Both the position numbers and the translations under genes were made by a program. Below are positions 24,346-33,580 of a DNA stretch of 64,000 bases, piece by piece; position 1 is the stretch's first letter, and the number at the start of each line of letters is the position of its first letter. The DNA is from Sphingobium scionense (GTDB lineage Bacteria > Pseudomonadota > Alphaproteobacteria > Sphingomonadales > Sphingomonadaceae): the NCBI RefSeq assembly GCF_014197035.1, contig NZ_JACIEU010000013.1:1-64000 (forward strand), read 5' to 3'. Under the pieces are notes generated by a model that worked only from the letters and a program-made list of their open reading frames with translations, did not search any database and was not told where the DNA came from.

Positions 24346-25197
24346 ATGATCCTGGTGTGCCCCAATTGCGCGACGCGCTACATCGTGCCCGACACCGCCG
24401 TCGGCCCGGACGGACGCCAGGTCAGGTGTGCAGCCTGCAAGCATAGCTGGTTCCAGGAAGGCCCCGCCCCCGCGCCGCGCGAAGAGACGCCGCAGCCGGT
24501 GTATGCGGCGCCAGTGGCACCGCCCCCGCCCGCTCCGCCGCCGCCGCCGCCGCCGCCGCCGGTGGAAGAGATACCTGTAGAAGCGCCGATGCGATTTACA
24601 CCCGAGCCGGAACCGGTCGCGCCGGCGCAGCCCGAAGTCGCGCCGCCGCCGCCCGAACCCGCCGCCGAGCCGGTGTCGGCGATTCCGGCCGATTACCGTT
24701 TCGACGATATCTATGCCGGCGTGTCGCAGCCCGCCGAAGAGGTGCCACCGCCGCCGTCGCTGCCGGCCAAGCGTCGGCGCAATGGCGCCAAGCTGCTGAC
24801 CTGGGCGGCCGTCTTCTTCTTCCTGCTGGTCGCCGCTGCCGGGGCTGCGCTCCATTATTTCGGGCCACCGGCCTGGGCGGTGAATATGGGACTGGTCGCC
24901 GAAGAGGGCGATCCGGACCTGCTCTTCTATCTGTCCAAGCCCGCCGAGCGGCGCAAGCTGCCGACCGGCGAGGAATATTTCGCCTTTGGCGCGCGGATCG
25001 TGAACAGCGGCAAGCAGGCGCTGCCGGTGCCGCCGGTGCTGGTGCAACTGCGCGACCGGCAGAACCGGCTGGTGTTCAGCTGGACCACCAAGGCGGACAA
25101 GGCCCGGCTGAAGCCCGGCGAGGAAGCGTCGATCAACGAAAGCCGGATCGACATTCCCAAAAATGCCGAAAATCTGTCGCTGACCTTCGTGGAATAA
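24346..25197 (+). CDS. MJ0042-type zinc-ribbon membrane protein with polyproline linker
   Basis: 283 residues. An N-terminal zinc ribbon has two CxxC pairs, VCPNCATRYIVP and VRCAACKHSWF. A low-complexity Pro/Ala/Glu linker of about 100 residues follows (with a run of about ten prolines), then one membrane segment (about residues 148-168) and a C-terminal beta-rich domain of DUF3426 type with RIVNSGKQALPVPPVLVQLRD. Alphaproteobacterial relatives are found next to ftsEX, as here, divergently. The function is unknown; the zinc ribbon would lie in the cytoplasm and the C-terminus in the periplasm. Confidence 0.75.
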   Translation: MILVCPNCATRYIVPDTAVGPDGRQVRCAACKHSWFQEGPAPAPREETPQPVYAAPVAPPPPAPPPPPPPPPVEEIPVEAPMRFTPEPEPVAPAQPEVAPPPPEPAAEPVSAIPADYRFDDIYAGVSQPAEEVPPPPSLPAKRRRNGAKLLTWAAVFFFLLVAAAGAALHYFGPPAWAVNMGLVAEEGDPDLLFYLSKPAERRKLPTGEEYFAFGARIVNSGKQALPVPPVLVQLRDRQNRLVFSWTTKADKARLKPGEEASINESRIDIPKNAENLSLTFVE

Positions 25198-25206
25198 ACC
25201 TGACCG

Positions 25207-26112
25207 TCAGGGGTAGCTGACGGTCTTGGGCCGGCCCTGCGGAATCGGGATAAACTCCTGATCGTCGCCCGGAATGAGCGGGAAGCGCATCGCGTCCCAA
25301 TCCTCGCGCGCCTGCGTCAACCGATCGGGGCGCGAGGACACGAAATTCCACCAGACATGCCGCGGGGTCGCGAACGCCTCACCACCGCACAGCACGAGAT
25401 TGGCGCCCTGATCGCTGTGCAGCGTCGCCGGCACGCCGGGGCGCAGCACATAGAGAGTCTGGGGCAGCAGTTCGACGCCGTCGAGCGTGGCCGATCCCTG
25501 CCACAGATAGAGCGCCCGTTCCTCCGCGACGGTATCGACGGGGATGGAACCGCCGGGACGGAGCTGGATATCGGCATAGATGGTGTCGGCATAGGTCGAG
25601 ACCTGCGCCGTCTCGCCCCAGAGCGTGCCCATGATGACCCGCGCCCAGGAGGCATGATCCTCCAGCACCGGCAGGCCGCCGCCCTCGACATGCTCGAAGG
25701 CCGGATCGCGCTCTTCATCGCGTTCGGGGAGCGCCAGCCAGGTCTGGATCGCCAGCAATTTCTTGTCATGGCCGCGATCGGCTATCGGCGTGCGTTCCGA
25801 ATGCACGATGCCCTTGCCCGCGGTCATCAGATTGACCGCGCCGGGGCCGATCAACTGCTCGGTGCCCAGCGAATCGCGATGAAGGAACGTCCCCTCCAGC
25901 ATATAGGTGACGGTAGCGAGATTGATGTGCGGATGGGGGCGAACGTCCACCCCCTGCCCGGCCGGCAGCGCGGCAGGGCCAGCCTGGTCGAAGAAGATGA
26001 AGGGGCCGACCATGGTCCGCTCCTTCGCCGGGAGCGCACGATGCACCTTGAAATCGCCCAGATCATGGGTGGTGGGCGTGATCGTTTGCAACAGCATAGT
26101 ATCGCTCGACAT
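25207..26112 (-). CDS. Pirin family protein
   Basis: 301 residues, bicupin. The start ATG 26112 (SSDTMLLQTITP) is chosen over a longer frame that overlaps bolA. Pirin marks: VHRALPAKERTMVGPFIFFDQ, HPHINLATVTYMLEG with the metal-binding His pair, HRDSLGTEQLIGPGAVNLMTAG, and a later Glu-containing segment. Pirins are iron-binding; some have quercetinase activity. It follows bolA by 22 bp on the minus strand. Confidence 0.9.
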   Translation of the reverse strand: MSSDTMLLQTITPTTHDLGDFKVHRALPAKERTMVGPFIFFDQAGPAALPAGQGVDVRPHPHINLATVTYMLEGTFLHRDSLGTEQLIGPGAVNLMTAGKGIVHSERTPIADRGHDKKLLAIQTWLALPERDEERDPAFEHVEGGGLPVLEDHASWARVIMGTLWGETAQVSTYADTIYADIQLRPGGSIPVDTVAEERALYLWQGSATLDGVELLPQTLYVLRPGVPATLHSDQGANLVLCGGEAFATPRHVWWNFVSSRPDRLTQAREDWDAMRFPLIPGDDQEFIPIPQGRPKTVSYP

Positions 26113-26134
26113 GGGACGGCTCCTGTCGTTGGGG

Positions 26135-26422
26135 TCAGGCTTCTCCGGGCGCGCGCGCCTTGATGGCGAGGGCGTGGACCTTGTCACGCAGCAACTCGGC
26201 GAGCGCGGCGTTGACGAGGCGCTGGCGGGCGACGCGGTTCTGGCCGGTGAAGCGGTCGGCCACGACCTCCACCGTGAAATGGCTTTCGCCCGAGCCATCA
26301 TGGCCGGCATGGCCGCGATGCTTTTCGCTGTCGTCGATGACGGCAAGATGCACGGGCGTCAGGGCGGCGCGCAGACGCGCCTCGATCTCGGTGGCGACAG
26401 GGCCTTTTGAAACATCGGTCAT
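26135..26422 (-). CDS. BolA family protein
   Basis: 95 residues with the class II KH-like BolA fold. DDSEKHRGHAGHDGSGESHF contains the His-rich loop used for [2Fe-2S] sharing with monothiol glutaredoxins, and the FTGQNRVARQRLVNAALAEL helix follows. Involved in Fe-S handling and stress morphology. It is divergent from the J-domain gene, an arrangement common in alphaproteobacteria. Confidence 0.92.
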   Translation of the reverse strand: MTDVSKGPVATEIEARLRAALTPVHLAVIDDSEKHRGHAGHDGSGESHFTVEVVADRFTGQNRVARQRLVNAALAELLRDKVHALAIKARAPGEA

Positions 26423-26466
26423 GGCGACTATATAGCCCCTTTGCCCGGCATTTCATCAGGACAATC

Positions 26467-27084
26467 TTGAGTAGCGATCCCTTCTCGACCCGTCGTTTCA
26501 ACCGTTTCCACGGCCGCGTGGAAAGCGAACGCCCGTGCGCGGTGCCGGGCTGTCCGGAGCCGGGCGAATTCCGCGCGCCATCGCAGGATGGCAGCCGGTC
26601 ACACCAGGAAGGGCCGCGCTGGCGCTGGCTGTGCCTGGACCATGTCCGCGCCTTCAACCAGGGCTATAATTTCTTCACCGGCATGAGCCCGGAGGAGATT
26701 GCTGCGGCCCAGCGCCCCTATGCCGGCTGGGAGCGGGAGACCCGCGCCTTTTCCAGCAATGCCGCGAGCCCGCCGCCCAAATGGTCGGACTTCCAGGATC
26801 CGCTCGATGCGATCGGCGCCAGGTTCAAGGAACGGGTCGCCAAGGCACGGGCCGATGCGCAGATGCGGCAGGACGGCCAGTATCTGTCGGCCGAGGACCG
26901 CAAGGCGCTGTCGGTTATGGGCCTGCCGATCGATGCCGACCGCAAGGCGCTGCGCACCCGCTACACTGAATTGCTGCGCCGCTATCATCCCGACCATAAT
27001 GGCGGCGACCGCACCAAGGAAGGGCAGTTGCAGGACGTGATCGAGGCCTATGGCCATCTGCGCAAGGCACCGGTGTTCACGTAG
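26467..27084 (+). CDS. J-domain protein with possible N-terminal zinc site
   Basis: 205 residues when started at the TTG 26467, which has AGGA six bases upstream and avoids overlap with bolA. The C-terminal J domain (about residues 150-205) has DRKALRTRYTELLRRYHPDHNGG with the HPD tripeptide needed to stimulate DnaK. The N-terminal half contains CAVPGC and, 35 residues on, CLDH, which could bind zinc. Such DnaJ-like proteins next to bolA are conserved in alphaproteobacteria; the client is unknown. Confidence 0.82.
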   Translation: MSSDPFSTRRFNRFHGRVESERPCAVPGCPEPGEFRAPSQDGSRSHQEGPRWRWLCLDHVRAFNQGYNFFTGMSPEEIAAAQRPYAGWERETRAFSSNAASPPPKWSDFQDPLDAIGARFKERVAKARADAQMRQDGQYLSAEDRKALSVMGLPIDADRKALRTRYTELLRRYHPDHNGGDRTKEGQLQDVIEAYGHLRKAPVFT

Positions 27085-27096
27085 GCAAGCCCAGCG

Positions 27097-27366
27097 CTAG
27101 AACAGGAACCAGCCGATCAGGGCGCCGACCTGAACTACGGCGATGACCATCAACTGGGTGGAGAAGGGTTCCTTGCGCGTCTTGTGACGGAACAGATGGC
27201 GGGCAGCAAAGGCGCCGGGCGTGCCGCCAATGAAGGCCAGCATCAGAAGGTTAGCCTCCGGCACGCGCCGTTCGCCGGCGATCGCCTGCATCTTGTCCAG
27301 CTTGAACATCAGCATGGTCCATCCGTTGATCGCCAGGAAGAGGATGGTGAGGATGACAATAAGCAT
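27097..27366 (-). CDS. DUF1294 family membrane protein
   Basis: 89 residues from the ATG at 27366. Three hydrophobic segments, with the family pattern NGWTMLMFKLDKMQAIAGE, RRVPEANLLMLAFIGGTPGA and RHKTRKEPF between the second and third. Function unknown. The frame extends upstream to 27468 but that part lacks codon bias and hydrophobic character. It converges on the J-domain gene 12 bp away. Confidence 0.82.
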   Translation of the reverse strand: MLIVILTILFLAINGWTMLMFKLDKMQAIAGERRVPEANLLMLAFIGGTPGAFAARHLFRHKTRKEPFSTQLMVIAVVQVGALIGWFLF

Positions 27367-27469
27367 CGAGCATCCATGGCCCGGTCGATTTAACAAGCGG
27401 TTTCCACCCAATTGCCGATGCAAAACATAGGAACCAATTTCGCTTAACTTCGCACATTTCCCGCACATT

Positions 27470-27499
27470 TTGACATTTAAATTCCTAGGTCTGTAATTT
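27470..27499 (+). promoter_or_regulatory. Candidate sigma-70 promoter upstream of the Hsp70-like gene
   Basis: TTGACA (27470-27475) and TAATTT (27494-27499) are spaced by 18 bp, in a locally A+T-rich stretch. It lies about 190 bp before the start codon at 27686, so the transcript would have a long leader. I see no recognisable riboswitch in that leader. Confidence 0.4.
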
Positions 27500-27685
27500 C
27501 ATTACAAGAAATACGCGCAGATCGACGATGGGAAAGAGCCGTTTGCAACATAGCATCCTAGCCCGCCTGTAGGACAGTAACTGGCCCCACATCGGCCGCA
27601 GCCGCGACAAGGAAGCATTTTGCTCGCTATTGCAGCAAGGCTATAGCCCTGCCATAGGCGCCGCCCCCTTCCCCCGGAGACATAT

Positions 27686-28978
27686 ATGCACACCCCGCCC
27701 CGCGCCCTGGGCCTTGATTTCGGCACGACCAACAGCGTCGCCGCCATCGCCGATGCCGGCCAGTCGGAGCTGGTCGAATTTGCCGGCGCGCAGGCGACCG
27801 GCGCGGTGTTCCGATCGGCGCTATGCTTCTGGCATGACAGCCATGTGAAGGGCGGCATGGCGCATGAGGCCGGCCCCTGGGCGATCAGTGAATATCTGGA
27901 ATTTCCCGAAGACAGCCGGTTCCTGCAATCGTTCAAGTCGGTGGCGGCCAGCCCGATCTTCGAAAGCGCCAGCATCTTTGAGAAACGCTATCGCTTCGAG
28001 GAACTGGGGCAGATGTTCCTGGGGCGCATGATCGGCCATGCCAGCGGCACGCTGGACAAAAGACCCGAGCGGATCGTGGTCGGCCGGCCGGTCGAATATG
28101 CCGGCGCGCGGCCCGACGAGGCGCTGGCGCGGCAGCGCTATGATGCGATGTTCGCCGGCTTCGGCAGCGAGATCCATTATGTCTATGAACCGCTGGGCGC
28201 GGCATTCAGCTATGCCAGCCGGCTCGACAGCGCGGCGACCATCCTGGTCGCGGATTTCGGCGGCGGCACCAGCGATTTTTCGCTGGTGCGGGTCGAGGCG
28301 CCGGGCGCGGCGCGGCGCTGCGTGCCGCTGGGATCGGCGGGCATTGGCCTGGCCGGCGACCGGTTCGATTATCGCATCATGGACCAGTTGGTGCTGCCGA
28401 TGCTGGGCAAGGGCAGCGCCTACACCTCCTTCGGCAAGGAGCTGGAGATACCGCGCAGCTATTTCGCCGATTTCGCCGACTGGTCGCGCCTCGCCCTGAT
28501 GCGCAACCGGCGGACGATGGACGAACTGGGTAAATTGCAGAAGGCGGCGCGCGACCCGGCCGCGATCGGCCGGATGATCACGGTGATCGAGAAGGAACTG
28601 GGCTATCCGCTCAATGATGCGGTCGGCGCGCTGAAACGAGCCTTGTCGGACGCGGACAGCGCGACCTTTCGCTTCGCGGGTGGCGGCATCGAAATCGAGA
28701 CCGAGGTCGCGCGCGCCGATTTCGAGCGCTGGATCGCGGCCGACATCGCCGCGATCGAGGCGACCGTCGACAAGGCGCTGGCCAAGGCCAATGTGACCCC
28801 GGAAAGCATCGACCGGGTGTTCCTGACCGGCGGATCGTCGCTGATCCCGGCGATCCGCGATATCTTCTTCCGCCGTTTCGGCCATGACCGGATCGCCACC
28901 GGCGGCGAGCTGACATCGATCGCCCATGGGCTGGCGCTGGTCGGACAGGAGGCCAATCTGACCGAATGGGCCGCTTGA
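27686..28978 (+). CDS. Hsp70 family protein (YegD-like)
   Basis: 430 residues, so it has the actin-like ATPase domain but not the full substrate-binding domain of DnaK. ATPase motifs: LGLDFGTTNSVAAIAD (phosphate 1), TILVADFGGGTSDFSLVRV (phosphate 2) and VFLTGGSSLIPAIRDIFF (adenosine motif). The insertions and length match YegD. Cellular role unknown. It precedes cobS by 86 bp and may belong to the same transcription unit, pairing two chaperone-like ATPases. Confidence 0.88.
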   Translation: MHTPPRALGLDFGTTNSVAAIADAGQSELVEFAGAQATGAVFRSALCFWHDSHVKGGMAHEAGPWAISEYLEFPEDSRFLQSFKSVAASPIFESASIFEKRYRFEELGQMFLGRMIGHASGTLDKRPERIVVGRPVEYAGARPDEALARQRYDAMFAGFGSEIHYVYEPLGAAFSYASRLDSAATILVADFGGGTSDFSLVRVEAPGAARRCVPLGSAGIGLAGDRFDYRIMDQLVLPMLGKGSAYTSFGKELEIPRSYFADFADWSRLALMRNRRTMDELGKLQKAARDPAAIGRMITVIEKELGYPLNDAVGALKRALSDADSATFRFAGGGIEIETEVARADFERWIAADIAAIEATVDKALAKANVTPESIDRVFLTGGSSLIPAIRDIFFRRFGHDRIATGGELTSIAHGLALVGQEANLTEWAA

Positions 28979-29064
28979 TCCCGCGCGATCCAGCCTCCAC
29001 TGTCTCGACACACCCTTGCCCGATCGTTTAGGGCGAGAGTGACTCGCAGGAAGATGATGACGAC

Positions 29065-30072
29065 ATGACCGACATTTCCAACATCCAGCCCGATGCCCGT
29101 ACCGAGACGCTGATGGAGGCGCCCGACCGGGAGGTCGATGTGCGCGAGATGTTCGGCATCGACATCGACATGAAGGTTCCGGCCTTTTCCCAGGCCGACG
29201 AGCGCGTGCCCGACCTTGACCCCGCCTATGTGTTCGATCCGGACACCACGCTGGCGATCCTGGCCGGTTTTGCCTTCAACCGTCGCGTCATGGTGCAGGG
29301 CTATCATGGCACCGGCAAGTCGAGCCATATCGAGCAGATCGCCGCGCGCCTGAAATGGCCGTGCATCCGCATCAACCTGGACGCGCATATCAGCCGCATC
29401 GACCTGGTCGGGCGCGACGCGATCGTGCTGAAGGACGGCCAGCAGGTCACCGAGTTCAAGGAAGGCCTGTTGCCCTGGTCGCTACAGCGCCCGGTCGCCC
29501 TGGTGTTCGACGAATATGATGCCGGCCGCCCGGACGTGATGTTCGTGATCCAGCGCGTGCTGGAAACCGACGGCAAGATGACCCTGCTCGACCAGAATCG
29601 CGTGATCCGGCCGAACCCGCATTTCCGCCTGTTCGCGACCGCCAACACGGTCGGCCTGGGCGACACGACCGGCCTCTATCATGGCACGCAGCAGATCAAC
29701 CAGGGCCAGATGGACCGCTGGAACCTGGTGGTGGCATTGAACTACCTGCCCGCCGCGACCGAGGCGCAGGTGGTGCTGGCCAAGTCCGGCGAGTACGACC
29801 ATGAGGGTGGCCGCAAGGAGGTCGAGAGCATGATCAAGGTGGCGGAACTGACCCGCCAGGGCTTCATCAACGGTGATATCTCGACCGTGATGTCGCCCCG
29901 TACCGTGATCAGCTGGGCGCAGAATGCGCTGATCTTCAAGGATGTCGGCTTCGCCTTCCGCCTCTCCTTCCTCAACAAGTGCGATGAGGCGGAACGGCCG
30001 CTGGTGGCCGAATATTATCAGCGCGTCTTTGGCAAGGATCTGCCCGAGAGCGTGGCGCGCCGCGCGAACTGA
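29065..30072 (+). CDS. cobS: Aerobic cobaltochelatase AAA+ subunit CobS
   Basis: 335-residue MoxR-type AAA+ ATPase. N-terminal [20 protein letters not shown] and [20 protein letters not shown] are specific for CobS. Walker A is [15 protein letters not shown], Walker B is [13 protein letters not shown], and [20 protein letters not shown] holds sensor residues. With CobT it forms the chaperone ring that drives cobalt insertion by CobN. No cobN or other corrin gene is present in this window. Confidence 0.93.
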   Translation: MTDISNIQPDARTETLMEAPDREVDVREMFGIDIDMKVPAFSQADERVPDLDPAYVFDPDTTLAILAGFAFNRRVMVQGYHGTGKSSHIEQIAARLKWPCIRINLDAHISRIDLVGRDAIVLKDGQQVTEFKEGLLPWSLQRPVALVFDEYDAGRPDVMFVIQRVLETDGKMTLLDQNRVIRPNPHFRLFATANTVGLGDTTGLYHGTQQINQGQMDRWNLVVALNYLPAATEAQVVLAKSGEYDHEGGRKEVESMIKVAELTRQGFINGDISTVMSPRTVISWAQNALIFKDVGFAFRLSFLNKCDEAERPLVAEYYQRVFGKDLPESVARRAN

Positions 30073-30108
30073 CCGTTCGCTCGGCCCCTTGAACGAAAGG
30101 GCAGACCC

Positions 30109-30531
30109 ATGATCGTCGTCGAACGGATCGACCCCAATGGCGGCAGTGCGCACCGGATCAGCATCCGGGGCCATGAGATCGTCGCCGACATGTCGGCACC
30201 CGACGGCGATGACGCCGGGCCGGACCCGCATGACCTGTATGATTCGGCGCTGGGTGCGTGCAAGGCGATGACCATGCTGTGGTATGCGCAGCGCAACGGC
30301 ATTCCGGTGGAGAATATCCATGTCGGCGTGGTGCGTGATGCGAGCCAGGAACGGGCCGGCATCTACAAGCTGACCACCCGCATCGCCGTGACCGGGCCGA
30401 TGAGCGACGAGCAGCATGAAAAGCTGATCGCGGTCGCGGCCAAATGCCCTGTCCACAAGCTGATGAGCGAGGTCGAGACCCAGATCGAGACCATTGCCGT
30501 GCCGCGCGTGAGCGATCCGGAGGGCCGGTGA
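30109..30531 (+). CDS. OsmC family peroxiredoxin-like protein
   Basis: 140 residues with the OsmC/Ohr fold. [25 protein letters not shown] carries the first redox Cys, and [16 protein letters not shown] the second. Family members reduce organic or inorganic peroxides using these two Cys. It sits between cobS and cobT, and its TGA stop overlaps the GTG start of cobT (GTGA), so cobT translation is coupled to it. This is an unusual insertion in the cobS-cobT pair and may be of regulatory value. Confidence 0.88.
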   Translation: MIVVERIDPNGGSAHRISIRGHEIVADMSAPDGDDAGPDPHDLYDSALGACKAMTMLWYAQRNGIPVENIHVGVVRDASQERAGIYKLTTRIAVTGPMSDEQHEKLIAVAAKCPVHKLMSEVETQIETIAVPRVSDPEGR

Positions 30532-32354
30532 GCGAACGGTCCCCTCTCGACGCCTTCAAGGATGTGCTGGCCGGCACCGCGCGGGCGATGACGCGCGACG
30601 CGGAGGTGGAGGTGAGCTTCACCGCCGACACGCCGCACATGGTGGGCAAGGCGATCAAGGTGCCGACGCCCAGCCGCGCTTTGCCCGCCGATCAGGTGGC
30701 GCTGGCGCGTGGCTTTGCCGACGCCAATGCGCTGAAGCTGCGCCACCATAATGCCAGGCTGCACAATGCGATGGCGCCGGGCGAAGCGGTGGCGCGCGCC
30801 GTGTTCGACGCGGTCGAGCAGGCGCGGGTCGAGGCGATCGGATCGCGGGCGCTGGACGGCGTGCGCGCGAACCTGAACGAGGCGCTGGCGATGCGCCTGA
30901 AGTCCGATCCGATCCGCCGGGCGCGGGCGGCGGACGAGGTGCCGCTGTCGACCGCGCTGGCGCTCAAGGTGCGCGAGCGGCTGACCGGCCAGGCGGTGCC
31001 CGAGGAATTGCGGCCGGCGATGAAGCTGGTCGACCAGTGGATCGAGGACAAGGCCGGCACCGATCTCGACGCGCTGGGCCTCGCCATCGACGACCAGCGC
31101 GCCTTCCAGAAGCTGACCCAGGCGATGCTGGAGCATCTGCAACTGGTCGATGCCGACGTGCCGCCCGAAACCGACGATCCCGATCCCGAGGATGAGGGCG
31201 AGGACAAGGAGGAAGAGCAGGAAGAAGGCGATTCCGGTCAGGAGGAATCGGGCGACAGCGACATGAACGCCGAGGCCCGGTCCGAGGATCAGGGCGGCGA
31301 GACCGAAGAGGGCGACACCGACTATAGCGAGGAGTTCGACGCCGACGCAGAAGACGGCGCCGACGATATGGGCGAGGAAGGCATGATGCCGGTGCGGCCC
31401 AATCGGCCGACATCCGACCTGCCCCCCGGTTTCGACTATAAATCCTATACCCAGAAGCATGACGAGGTCGTCACCGCCGACGACCTGTGCGACGAGGATG
31501 AGCTGAACCGTCTGCGTGGCTTCCTGGACCAGCAACTGGTCAGCTTGCAGGGCGCAGTGACCAAGCTCGCCAACCGGTTGCAGCGCCGGTTGATGGCGCA
31601 GCAGCTTCGCTCGTGGGATTTCGACCAGGAGGAAGGGATTCTCGACGCGGCGCGGCTGGCGCGGATCGTAATCGATCCGACCCGGTCGCTGACCTACAAG
31701 ATCGAGCGCGACACCGAGTTCCGCGACACCGTAGTCACCCTGTTGATCGACAATTCAGGCTCGATGCGCGGCCGGCCGATCAGCATTGCCGCGATCAGTG
31801 CCGACATCATGGCCCGCACGCTGGAGCGCTGCGGCGTGAAGACCGAGATCCTCGGCTTCACCACGCGCGCCTGGAAGGGCGGGCAGAGCCGCGAGGACTG
31901 GCTGGCGGCCGGGCGTCCACCGATGCCGGGGCGGCTCAACGACCTGCGCCACATCATCTACAAGAAGGCCGACGAACCCTGGCGCCGGGCGCGCAAAAAT
32001 CTGGGCCTGATGATGCGCGAAGGGCTGCTGAAGGAAAATATCGACGGCGAGGCGCTGCTATGGGCGCATGCGCGGTTGATCGCGCGGCCCGAGGAGCGGC
32101 GCATCCTGATGGTGATTTCCGACGGTGCGCCGGTCGACGACAGCACCCTGTCGGTCAATAGCGGCACCTATCTGGAACGGCATCTGCGCCAGGTGATCGA
32201 CTGGATCGAAAACCGGTCGCCGGTGCAGTTGGTGGCGATCGGCATCGGCCATGACGTCACCCGCTATTATCGCCGCGCCGTGACCATCATGGACGCCGAA
32301 CAATTGGGCGGCACGATGGTTGAACAGCTTGCAGGACTGTTCGACGAGGATTGA
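30528..32354 (+). CDS. cobT: Aerobic cobaltochelatase subunit CobT
   Basis: 608 residues from GTG 30528. Three parts: a helical N-terminal domain (about 1-200), an extremely acidic Asp/Glu linker (about 205-290, where half of the residues are acidic) and a C-terminal VWA domain. The MIDAS motif [12 protein letters not shown] and later Thr/Asp positions ([13 protein letters not shown]) are intact. It works with CobS; the acidic linker is usual. This CobT is unrelated to nicotinate-nucleotide phosphoribosyltransferase, which shares the symbol. Confidence 0.93.
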   Translation: MSERSPLDAFKDVLAGTARAMTRDAEVEVSFTADTPHMVGKAIKVPTPSRALPADQVALARGFADANALKLRHHNARLHNAMAPGEAVARAVFDAVEQARVEAIGSRALDGVRANLNEALAMRLKSDPIRRARAADEVPLSTALALKVRERLTGQAVPEELRPAMKLVDQWIEDKAGTDLDALGLAIDDQRAFQKLTQAMLEHLQLVDADVPPETDDPDPEDEGEDKEEEQEEGDSGQEESGDSDMNAEARSEDQGGETEEGDTDYSEEFDADAEDGADDMGEEGMMPVRPNRPTSDLPPGFDYKSYTQKHDEVVTADDLCDEDELNRLRGFLDQQLVSLQGAVTKLANRLQRRLMAQQLRSWDFDQEEGILDAARLARIVIDPTRSLTYKIERDTEFRDTVVTLLIDNSGSMRGRPISIAAISADIMARTLERCGVKTEILGFTTRAWKGGQSREDWLAAGRPPMPGRLNDLRHIIYKKADEPWRRARKNLGLMMREGLLKENIDGEALLWAHARLIARPEERRILMVISDGAPVDDSTLSVNSGTYLERHLRQVIDWIENRSPVQLVAIGIGHDVTRYYRRAVTIMDAEQLGGTMVEQLAGLFDED

Positions 32355-32406
32355 CCGGCCGGTTCGGCCCATCGTCCCGTAAAAAAGTCTATTTCAGGAG
32401 AGTGTG

Positions 32407-32877
32407 ATGAGTGTCGCCTTTCGTCGCGAGAGCGACGATGAGCATATGGAGCCCAAGTTCGAGCTGCCGATCCCGCCCGGCCCCAATTGGGTCACGGCGC
32501 GCGGATTGCGGCTGACGCAGGAACAGGTCGCGGCGCTGGAAGCGATCGACACCGCTGCGATGGACGAGGAAGCCGCCAAGAAGCACAAGCGGGTGCTGCG
32601 CTACTGGCGCACGCGGCTGGCGACGGCGGAACTGCGCCCGGCGGCCGATGGCGAAGCGGTCGCGTTCGGCACGCGGGTAACCTATCGGCTGAACGGCCAG
32701 GAAAAGACCGTGGCGATCGTCGGCGATGACGAGGCCGATCCGCATGAGGGGCGGATCAGCTTTTCCGCGCCGCTGGCCCGCGCGATGATGGATGCCGAGA
32801 TCGGCGAGGCGGTCGATTTTGCCGGCAAGGACGGTGCGATCGAAATCGTGGCGATCGGGGTGGTGGACGAGGCGTAG
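32407..32877 (+). CDS. GreA/GreB family transcription elongation factor-like protein
   Basis: 156 residues, started at ATG 32407 behind AGGAG. The C-terminal FKBP-like domain is recognisable: VAFGTRVTYRLNGQEKTVAIVGDDEADPHEG, SFSAPLARAMMDAEIGEAVDF. The N-terminal half has LRLTQEQVAALEAI and LRYWRTRLATAEL, a shortened version of the Gre coiled coil; whether acidic tip residues that reach the RNA polymerase active site remain is unclear. It may modulate transcription differently from GreA. Ends before a strong terminator. Confidence 0.75.
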   Translation: MSVAFRRESDDEHMEPKFELPIPPGPNWVTARGLRLTQEQVAALEAIDTAAMDEEAAKKHKRVLRYWRTRLATAELRPAADGEAVAFGTRVTYRLNGQEKTVAIVGDDEADPHEGRISFSAPLARAMMDAEIGEAVDFAGKDGAIEIVAIGVVDEA

Positions 32878-32921
32878 CGTTTCGCCCTTCCCGAAGGGCT
32901 GGAAGCGAACGGACCTTGGAT

Positions 32922-32962
32922 CGAAAAAGGGCCTCCCGGTGACTTGCCGGGAGGCCCTTTTC
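32922..32962. terminator. Bidirectional intrinsic terminator
   Basis: An 11-bp stem, GGGCCTCCCGG / CCGGGAGGCCC, is flanked by A's on the left and T's on the right. It serves the Gre-like gene on the plus strand and the dps gene ending at 32967 on the minus strand. A degenerate GAAGCGAACGG repeat fragment lies just upstream (about 32881-32912). Confidence 0.88.
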
Positions 32963-32966
32963 AGAT

Positions 32967-33458
32967 TCAGGCGCCGCGGGCGGCTTCGAACAGGAACCAG
33001 GCGCGCTGTTCGGCCTGGTCGGTCCAGTCGTCGACAATGCCTTCGGTCGCATTGTCGCCTGCCTCGGTCGCGGCGGCCTTCACCGCGCGGAAGGTTTCGA
33101 CCAGCGCCAGATTGTCGTCGCGCAGTTCCTTGAGCATGTCGGCGGGGCTGACGAAATCGGCGTCATTGTCCTTCACGCTCTGATGACGGGCGACGTCGCC
33201 GATAGAGCGCAGCGTGGTGTTGCCGGTCTTGCGCACGCGCTCGGCGATCAGGTCGGTCACGCCCAGAATCTCGGTCGCCTGCTCGTCGAACATCAGATGA
33301 TAGTCGCGGAAATGCGGGCCGGAGACGTGCCAGTGGAAATTCTTGGTCTTGAGATAGAGGGCAAAGCTGTCGGCCAGGGCGCCGTTCAGCGCCTCGGCGA
33401 CCGACTTGGTGGCGTTGCTCTTGAGGTCGGTGGGCGTCTTGAGATCGGGGGCGGTCAT
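32967..33458 (-). CDS. dps: Dps family DNA-binding ferritin
   Basis: 163 residues from ATG 33458, selected for the strong AGGAGG seven bases upstream. Dps marks: FALYLKTKNFHWHVSGPHFRDYHLMFDEQATE with the His and Asp/Glu ferroxidase ligands, and TDLIAERVRKTG. The protein forms dodecamers that oxidise iron with H2O2 and protect DNA. The N-terminus is short and Lys-containing. Monocistronic; no OxyR site was identified. Confidence 0.92.
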   Translation of the reverse strand: MTAPDLKTPTDLKSNATKSVAEALNGALADSFALYLKTKNFHWHVSGPHFRDYHLMFDEQATEILGVTDLIAERVRKTGNTTLRSIGDVARHQSVKDNDADFVSPADMLKELRDDNLALVETFRAVKAAATEAGDNATEGIVDDWTDQAEQRAWFLFEAARGA

Positions 33459-33580
33459 GCATTGTCCTCCTGTTGGGGCGGAATTGATTTCGGACATATA
33501 ATGATTGTCCGTCAATAAGGTGCCCCCGCAAGTCGGAAATCTTTGGGCAATTTATCGGTCAGGCTGATGGAGGGAATCGA

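Noticed and set aside
27502..27975. 157-codon minus-strand frame across the leader of the Hsp70-like gene
   Set aside because: It overlaps the promoter candidate and the coding start of the Hsp70-like gene, and its residues show no domain or codon bias.
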